This document shows, piece after piece, positions 5,787 through 9,977 of a stretch of DNA of 9,977 nucleotides. The translations under genes and the position numbers were made by a program. Each line of letters begins with the position of its first letter. Position 1 is the first letter of the stretch. The stretch lies in assembly GCA_934567115.1 (NCBI GenBank), contig CAKTJA010000037.1, forward strand, positions 1 through 9,977. Direction: 5' to 3'. The DNA is from an uncultured Oscillospiraceae bacterium. Its GTDB lineage: Bacteria; Bacillota; Clostridia; Oscillospirales; Oscillospiraceae. Under the pieces are notes generated by a model. The model worked only from the letters and a program-made list of their open reading frames with translations, was not told the origin of the DNA and searched no databases.

Positions 5787-7229
5787 ATGGATTTTTTATC
5801 AAATAAGCCTTTGCTGATCACCGATACCATTCTGCGCGACGCGCACCAGTCTCAGGCCGCCACGCGCATGACGCTTGAGGATATGCTTCCCGCATGCGAG
5901 GTGCTTGATTCCATCGGCTACTATTCCCTTGAGTGCTGGGGCGGCGCGACCTTCGACAGCTGCATGCGCTTTCTCAACGAGGACCCGTGGGAGCGTCTCC
6001 GCCAGCTTCGCGCCCATCTGCCGCACACAAAGCTGCAAATGCTTTTCCGCGGGCAGAACATCCTCGGCTATAAGCACTATGCCGACGATGTGGTCGACGA
6101 GTTCTGCGCGAAGAGCATCGAGAACGGCATAGACATCATCCGCATCTTCGATGCGCTCAATGATATCCGCAATCTTGAACAGGCCATCAAGTCCACCAAA
6201 AAGTACGGCGGTCAGGTGGAGGCCACCATCAGCTACACGATCTCGCCCATCCACAACGAGGATTATTTCGTCAAGCTCGCCAAGGAGCTTGAGCAGATGG
6301 GCGCGGATACCCTGTGCGTCAAGGACATGGCGAACCTGCTGCTTCCGATGGACGCATATTCTCTGATCAAGCGCCTGAAGGAAACGACGTCCCTCCCCAT
6401 TCACCTGCACACGCATAACACCACCGGCACGGGCGACATGGTTTACCTGATGGCCGCGATGGCGGGCGTCGATATCGTTGACACCGCGCTTTCCCCGCTT
6501 GCCAACGGGACCTCTCAGCCCGCGACCGAATCCCTTGTTGCAACGCTCAAGGGCACCGCGCGCGATACGGGGCTGGACCTCGGACGGATGAGCGAGGCCG
6601 CCGCGCACTTCCGCAAGGTTGCCGACCGGCTCAAGGCCACGGGCGCGCTCGACCCGAAGGTGCTCAATGTGGACACGAACACGCTGCTCTACCAGGTCCC
6701 CGGCGGCATGCTTTCGAACCTCATTTCCCAGCTCAAGCAGGCAGGAAAGGAGGACAAGTACTATGACGTGCTTGCCGAGATCCCCCGCGTGCGCGAGGAC
6801 TTCGGCTATCCTCCGCTGGTCACGCCGTCGAGCCAGATCGTCGGCACACAGGCGGTCATGAACGTTATCTTCGGCGAGCGCTATAAGAATTTCCCCAAGG
6901 AGTCCCGCGCCATGCTTCGCGGCGAGTACGGCCGCCTTCCCGGAAAGGTCAGCGACGCCGTGCGCGCGAAGGCCGGCATCAAGCCCGAGGACGTCGTCAC
7001 CTGCCGTCCCGCCGACCTGATCGAGCCTGAACTGCAAAAGTACCGCGAGCAGTACGCCGCGCTTGCCCGCAGCGAGGAGGACGTGCTTTCCCTCGCGCTC
7101 TTCCCTCAGGTGGCCGAGAAGTTTATCAAGACCCGCAATCTGCGCCATCCGGAGAATCAGCGTACGATGTCTCCGATAGAGCATCCCGCTCCTCACGAGC
7201 GCCGGGTCGCCGCGATCTCCCGCAAGTAA
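5787..7229 (+). CDS. Biotin-dependent carboxyltransferase subunit (oxaloacetate decarboxylase alpha / pyruvate carboxylase B type), no biotin domain
   Basis: 480 residues. This family moves a carboxyl group between carboxybiotin and pyruvate/oxaloacetate in an HMGL-like TIM barrel. Seen: ITDTILRDAHQS at residues 11-22 with D18, ECWGGATFD (49-57), LFRGQN (86-91), the VKDMAN metal-bridging, usually carbamylated, lysine K179, and the HLHTHNTTGTG metal-binding histidines H208 and H210. The C-terminal half matches the conserved carboxylase domain (LPGGMLSNL-like VPGGMLSNL, FGYPPLVTPSSQIVGTQA). OadA proteins of about 590 residues end in a biotinyl domain with an MKM lysine; here the chain stops before it, so a separate biotin carrier is needed. 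No partner (oadB, oadG, biotin carrier, biotin carboxylase) is in the window. ATG 5787 is preferred (GGGAAAGGA upstream; homologs start about here) over an in-frame TTG at 5745. Exact substrate is not decided. Confidence 0.9.
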   Translation: MDFLSNKPLLITDTILRDAHQSQAATRMTLEDMLPACEVLDSIGYYSLECWGGATFDSCMRFLNEDPWERLRQLRAHLPHTKLQMLFRGQNILGYKHYADDVVDEFCAKSIENGIDIIRIFDALNDIRNLEQAIKSTKKYGGQVEATISYTISPIHNEDYFVKLAKELEQMGADTLCVKDMANLLLPMDAYSLIKRLKETTSLPIHLHTHNTTGTGDMVYLMAAMAGVDIVDTALSPLANGTSQPATESLVATLKGTARDTGLDLGRMSEAAAHFRKVADRLKATGALDPKVLNVDTNTLLYQVPGGMLSNLISQLKQAGKEDKYYDVLAEIPRVREDFGYPPLVTPSSQIVGTQAVMNVIFGERYKNFPKESRAMLRGEYGRLPGKVSDAVRAKAGIKPEDVVTCRPADLIEPELQKYREQYAALARSEEDVLSLALFPQVAEKFIKTRNLRHPENQRTMSPIEHPAPHERRVAAISRK

Positions 7230-7261
7230 ATATACGGGCATACATACGGATATATGAATAC

Positions 7262-7294
7262 AGGCCCCGGGGCGGTGAAGCTCCGGGGCCTTGG
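7262..7294 (+). terminator. Terminator-like hairpin between convergent genes
   Basis: Bases 7262-7272 (AGGCCCCGGGG) pair with 7281-7291 (CTCCGGGGCCT), about 11 bp with one G-T pair and an 8 nt loop. It lies 32 nt after the carboxyltransferase stop and 20 nt after the araC-type stop. The T-tract is poor on both sides (TTGGTCT on plus), so it may stop transcription weakly or protect 3' ends. Confidence 0.55.
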
Positions 7295-7311
7295 TCTGCC
7301 GTGCCGTCGGC

Positions 7312-8229
7312 TTACGCGTCGTCCTCCGTCTGCGCTGCAAAGTACATCGACCGGTACTCAAAGGGGCGGCAGTTCATGGTCTCCTTAAATCGCTCGGTGT
7401 AGTAGCTGCTGGAGCTGAAGCCGACTGCGAGCGCGATCTCGCCGATGCTGCTGTTGGTCGTCCGGAGAAGCTCCGTGCTTTGAATGACCCGGTAGCGGTT
7501 CACATAGCGCATGGGCGGAAGGCCGAGGGTCCGGCGGGCGAAGCGGCAGCATTCGCTCTCGCTGAGGAGCGCCGCCGCCGCCACGTCGGACAGGGTGATC
7601 CGGTCGGCGTAGTTTTCGCGGATGAAGGCGGTCATGCGGTCCAGCCGAAGCTGCTCGGTCGGGCTGAGGACGGTCTCCGCCGCCGCCCGCTCGCGCCCGC
7701 TGCTTACAATGAGGAACCAGAGCCGGTGGAGAAGGCCGAAGATCTCCAGCTCGTAGCCGTACTCTTCGTTGGTGTGGGCCTCGATCAGACGCTCGAGCAG
7801 CGCGTCCGCCTCGGCGTGCCAGTCCTCCGCGCCGTCGAGCAGAACGGACGAGAGCGCCTGTGAGGACAGATACGGCTGGACGTATTTTCTGCTGATGCAG
7901 CCGTTTGCCGTGTACAGAAGCGAGGGGTGGAAATTGATGCATACGTAATCGCCCCCGGACGCGTCCGGGGCTTTCGCCATGTGCAGGACCCTGCTGTTGA
8001 TAAAGAGGCGGTCCCGCTCCGACAGCGTGTAGGACCGCCCGCCGGCGGTGAACAGAATGGGGCCTTTTCGGGGCACGACGAACTGAAGCTCGTCATGCCA
8101 GTGGAGGATCAGGTTTCCCTCCTCCTTCCGGTTCATTCTGCGCCGGTACACGGCGACGGGAAATTCCCTGCTGCCGTGCGCCGTTTTTTCGCGCAGCTTT
8201 TCATCGACGCTCAACGGAACGAAATTCAT
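7312..8229 (-). CDS. AraC-family transcriptional regulator
   Basis: 305 residues. The N-terminal part (about 25-110) is a cupin-like sensor domain: LHWHDELQFV (42-51), a glycine turn, LSERDRLFINSRVLH with the pattern of AraC_binding/cupin regulators that sense small molecules. A helical linker (about 125-190) follows. The C-terminal part (about 195-296) holds two helix-turn-helix units: ITLSDVAAAALLSESECCRF (211-230) and SIGEIALAVGFSSSSYYTERFKE (second HTH, with the AVGF-S-YY-RFK signature). ATG 8229 has GAGGAG 7 nt upstream. It is transcribed away from the amidohydrolase gene, with repeated AT-rich sites in the shared spacer, so it probably activates that gene and may control itself. The ligand is unknown; a ureido compound or amino acid derivative would fit the neighbour (inference). 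Confidence 0.93.
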   Translation of the reverse strand: MNFVPLSVDEKLREKTAHGSREFPVAVYRRRMNRKEEGNLILHWHDELQFVVPRKGPILFTAGGRSYTLSERDRLFINSRVLHMAKAPDASGGDYVCINFHPSLLYTANGCISRKYVQPYLSSQALSSVLLDGAEDWHAEADALLERLIEAHTNEEYGYELEIFGLLHRLWFLIVSSGRERAAAETVLSPTEQLRLDRMTAFIRENYADRITLSDVAAAALLSESECCRFARRTLGLPPMRYVNRYRVIQSTELLRTTNSSIGEIALAVGFSSSSYYTERFKETMNCRPFEYRSMYFAAQTEDDA

Positions 8230-8327
8230 GCGGCGGCTCCTCAGCTTGCGGCCGGCGGGATCAAAACCGTGGCATCGCTCCTGCCGGTCCGGATTTTTTC
8301 GGCCTTTCGATAGGCTGTTATTGGCAA

Positions 8328-8401
8328 AAATACAAAATTTTCCGCAGAAATTTTATCACGTTCAAATCAAGAATACAACAGTTCTGCGCAATTTTGTGAT
8401 A
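8328..8401. promoter_or_regulatory. Three related AT-rich repeats, candidate operator sites for the AraC-type regulator
   Basis: Three copies of a motif close to AAATTTTRT: 8328-8341 (inverted, AAATACAAAATTTT), 8347-8360 (GAAATTTTATCACG) and 8388-8401 (GCAATTTTGTGATA). The two direct copies are 41 bp apart, about four helical turns. The second covers the regulator's -10 box. The third lies where the -35 box of the hydrolase promoter should be. Confidence 0.45.
8350..8378 (-). promoter_or_regulatory. Promoter of the AraC-family gene
   Basis: On the minus strand TTGTAT (8373-8378), 17 bp, TAAAAT (8350-8355) with an extended -10 TGA just before it. Leader of about 115 nt to the ATG at 8229. Confidence 0.55.
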
Positions 8402-8422
8402 TTCCCGCGCGCGTTCCGGACT

Positions 8423-8428
8423 TATAAT
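8423..8428 (+). promoter_or_regulatory. -10 box of the amidohydrolase promoter
   Basis: Perfect TATAAT on the plus strand, about 60 bp before the hydrolase ATG, with no recognisable -35 box at the right distance. A candidate regulator site (8388-8401) covers part of that region instead, as expected for an activator-dependent promoter. Confidence 0.55.
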
Positions 8429-8441
8429 AGGAGCATCCATC

Positions 8442-8459
8442 AACGGCTGACAGGCCGTT
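8442..8459 (+). other. Small hairpin in the amidohydrolase leader
   Basis: AACGGC-TGACAG-GCCGTT, a perfect 6 bp stem followed by the T-rich TTATTTCTTC, lies between the predicted transcription start and the GGAGG ribosome site. It could be a weak attenuator or an mRNA-stabilising stem. Confidence 0.3.
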
Positions 8460-8486
8460 TATTTCTTCAGATATCGGAGGTTTCCC

Positions 8487-9728
8487 ATGCAGACCATCAA
8501 CGCCGCACGCTTGATAGAGCGCATTGCCGCGCTCGGCAGAACCGGGATCGACGCAGACGGAAGGAGAGTGCGTCTGGCCGCGACAGACGCGGACAAGGAG
8601 GGGCGGGACCTGCTCGCCGGCTGGATGAAGGAGGCCGGGCTGGAGGTCGTCACCGACTATGTTGGAAATCAGTTCGGCATTTGGAAGACGGAGCGGAACG
8701 GGGAGCTTGCGCCGGTGATGCTCGGCTCACACATCGACTCCGTGATCGACGCGGGGCAGTACGACGGCTGCTACGGCGTGCTCGCCGGGCTGGAGGTCAT
8801 CCAGACGCTGAAGGAGGCGGGCGTTCAGCCCGAGCGTCCGCTCGTCGTCGGCGCGTTCACCGACGAGGAGGGCGTCCGCTTCGCGCCGGATATGCTCGGC
8901 TCGCTGGCGTACGTCAAGGGCATTTCCCTTGAACAGGCGCTCGCGTCGGTCGGGACCGACGGCAAAACGCTGGGGGACGAGCTTCGCCGCATCGGCTACG
9001 CGGGAAGCGTGGAGCCGGGCTTCCTCACGCCGCACGCGTTTGTGGAGCTGCACATAGAGCAGGGGCCGATCATGGACGCCGAGGGCGTTGAGATCGGCGC
9101 GGTCGAGGACTTGCAGGGGATCTCATGGAAGCGGGTCACGATCGAGGGCGCGCAGAATCACGCGGGGACCACGCCGATCACCTACCGCCGTGACGCCGGC
9201 GTTGCCGCGGCGAAGGTCATTACCTTCATGAGGGAGCGCTGCTGTCTGCCCGGCAGCAGGACGGTCTCCACCACCGGCTGCATTGCGTTCAAGCCGAACG
9301 CCACCAACGTTATCCCCGCGAAGGCCGTTTTCACGGTGGATACCAGAAACCCCGACGAAGCGCAGCTTCGCGCGGAGGAGGCCGCGCTGGAGAGCTTCCT
9401 CAGAGAGCTTGAGAAGACCGACCGGGTCTCCGTGACGGTGGAGAGCCTGAGCCGGTTCGAGCCGGTCAAGTTCGACGGGCATATCGTGAGCCTTGTTGAA
9501 AAATACGCCGCGAAACGTGGGCTGAGCTGCCGCCGCATGACGTCCGGGGCGGGGCAGGACGCGCAGATGCTTGCAAGGATCTGTCCCACCGCCATGATTT
9601 TTGTGCCCAGCGTGAACGGCGTCAGCCACAATCCGGAGGAGTGCACGCGTGAAAAGGACCTGATCAACGGCGCGAATGTGCTGCTGGACGTTGTATCGGA
9701 GCTGTCTGGCGTCGAAACGCAGGCGTAA
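8487..9728 (+). CDS. M20-family Zn-dependent amidohydrolase (N-carbamoyl-L-amino acid hydrolase / allantoate amidohydrolase type)
   Basis: 413 residues, typical for the hydantoinase/carbamoylase branch of peptidase family M20. It splits N-carbamoyl amino acids or related ureido compounds to free ammonia and CO2 or urea-type products in the cytoplasm. Metal-site motifs are all present: GSHIDSV with H82, YDGCYG with D93, TDEEGVRF with E127/E128, ELHIEQGP with H189, and SHNPEE with H381. NHAGTTP (H225) and the dimerisation-lid segment lie between. SGAGQDAQ is the family's substrate-binding loop. ATG 8487 has GGAGG 6 nt upstream. It stands alone, divergent from an AraC-type regulator, with no hydantoinase, allantoinase, transporter or ureidoglycolate gene in view, so the substrate among N-carbamoyl amino acids, allantoate and beta-ureidopropionate cannot be settled. 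Sequence motifs indicate an active enzyme. Confidence 0.92.
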   Translation: MQTINAARLIERIAALGRTGIDADGRRVRLAATDADKEGRDLLAGWMKEAGLEVVTDYVGNQFGIWKTERNGELAPVMLGSHIDSVIDAGQYDGCYGVLAGLEVIQTLKEAGVQPERPLVVGAFTDEEGVRFAPDMLGSLAYVKGISLEQALASVGTDGKTLGDELRRIGYAGSVEPGFLTPHAFVELHIEQGPIMDAEGVEIGAVEDLQGISWKRVTIEGAQNHAGTTPITYRRDAGVAAAKVITFMRERCCLPGSRTVSTTGCIAFKPNATNVIPAKAVFTVDTRNPDEAQLRAEEAALESFLRELEKTDRVSVTVESLSRFEPVKFDGHIVSLVEKYAAKRGLSCRRMTSGAGQDAQMLARICPTAMIFVPSVNGVSHNPEECTREKDLINGANVLLDVVSELSGVETQA

Positions 9729-9807
9729 GGACAGGTAGGACAAAGCCGCTCGCCACGGCTCTTCCGCTGAAACGCAGGGCAGGGCTTTTTTACAGGAACC
9801 GTCCAGA

Positions 9808-9868
9808 GGCGGCGAAAAGGATAGAAAATAAGAACCGGGTCAAGCGACCCGGTTCTTATTTCGCCGCC
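9808..9868. terminator. Strong bidirectional terminator hairpin
   Basis: A perfect 16 bp stem, 9826-9841 with 9846-9861, around the loop AAGC. The stem ends are A/T-rich (AAATAAGAA.. and ..TTCTTATTT), giving T-runs in both directions. An outer arm GGCGGCGA (9808-9815) pairs with TCGCCGCC (9861-9868), leaving a one-sided bulge of about 10 nt. It lies between the hydrolase stop and the stop of the minus-strand gene at the right edge, so it can serve both. The rest of 9729-9888 shows only a T6 run at 9785-9791 with a weak upstream stem. Confidence 0.8.
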
Positions 9869-9888
9869 TTCGTTCGCGGGGCGGCGGC

Positions 9889-9977
9889 TCAGGACTGCGC
9901 GTTTCGTCTGGGGCGGCCCCTCCGTCTTTTCTTCGACGCGCGCTCCGCGGCGATCAGGGTGTAAAGCTCCTCATAGG
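9889..9977 (-). CDS. C-terminal end of an unidentified protein with a basic tail
   Basis: A minus-strand frame enters from the right edge and ends at TGA (9889-9891). The 28 visible residues are YEELYTLIAAERASKK followed by RRRGRPRRNAQS. The codons have the same G/C-rich third positions as the neighbouring genes, and a strong hairpin follows 21-28 nt after the stop, both in favour of a real gene. The tail contains the basic-GRP-basic core of an AT-hook-like motif, which may bind DNA or RNA or simply be a charged end. Too little is visible to name the protein. Confidence 0.5.
   Translation of the reverse strand, partial: YEELYTLIAAERASKKRRRGRPRRNAQS

Noticed and set aside
5608..5817. Short plus-strand frame (69 codons) before the carboxyltransferase
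   Set aside because: Weak start context, overlaps the carboxyltransferase start in another frame, no recognisable protein.
5799..7361. Long minus-strand open frame (520 codons) opposite the carboxyltransferase
   Set aside because: Antisense shadow. The plus strand carries the full catalytic motif set, and the shadow product is Arg/His/Val-rich without a domain.
1..9977. A defence, mobile or CRISPR-type system
   Set aside because: No transposase, integrase, nuclease, repeat array or toxin-antitoxin features are visible; the content is core metabolism and transport.

Overview
The window looks like chromosomal DNA from a GC-rich Gram-positive anaerobe, most likely a Clostridia member near Oscillospiraceae/Ruminococcaceae. 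Signs are strong AGGAGG-type ribosome binding sites, sigma-A-like promoters (TTGACT/TATAAT), F-type ATP synthase proteins of clostridial flavour, an MntP manganese exporter and a carboxyltransferase without a biotin domain. The lineage is an inference from protein style; no marker gene is present. There is no mobile element, CRISPR array, tRNA or rRNA.

Left part (1-4482, minus strand): an ATP synthase operon read right to left, atpB (a), atpE (c), atpF (b), atpA (alpha), atpG (gamma, cut by the window edge). Tandem promoters lie about 190 and 100 nt before atpB. The operon is unusual in three ways. (1) There is no separate atpH (delta). A delta/OSCP C-terminal-domain-like segment of about 70 residues is instead fused to the N-terminus of alpha, and the delta N-terminal domain is not found in the window. 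(2) The c subunit carries a signal-peptide-like leader and an acidic Ala-rich spacer before the normal two-helix hairpin. (3) Gamma lacks about 24 residues of its first long helix, in frame.

Middle (4483-5530): a gene-free stretch, then mntP (minus strand) with a downstream terminator, its own promoter and a terminator-like hairpin just after the transcription start.

Right part (5531-9977): divergent from mntP is a plus-strand gene for a carboxyltransferase (oxaloacetate decarboxylase alpha / pyruvate carboxylase B type). It converges on a minus-strand AraC-family regulator. The regulator is divergent from a plus-strand M20-family amidohydrolase (N-carbamoyl-amino-acid hydrolase/allantoate amidohydrolase type), with three AT-rich repeated sites between them, so the regulator probably controls the hydrolase. 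A strong bidirectional hairpin separates the hydrolase from the basic C-terminal tail of another minus-strand gene at the right edge.

The ATP synthase makes or uses ATP at the membrane, MntP exports Mn2+, and the two right-hand enzymes belong to carboxylate and ureido/amino-acid nitrogen metabolism. Apart from the atp operon and the regulator-hydrolase pair, the genes look like independent transcription units.
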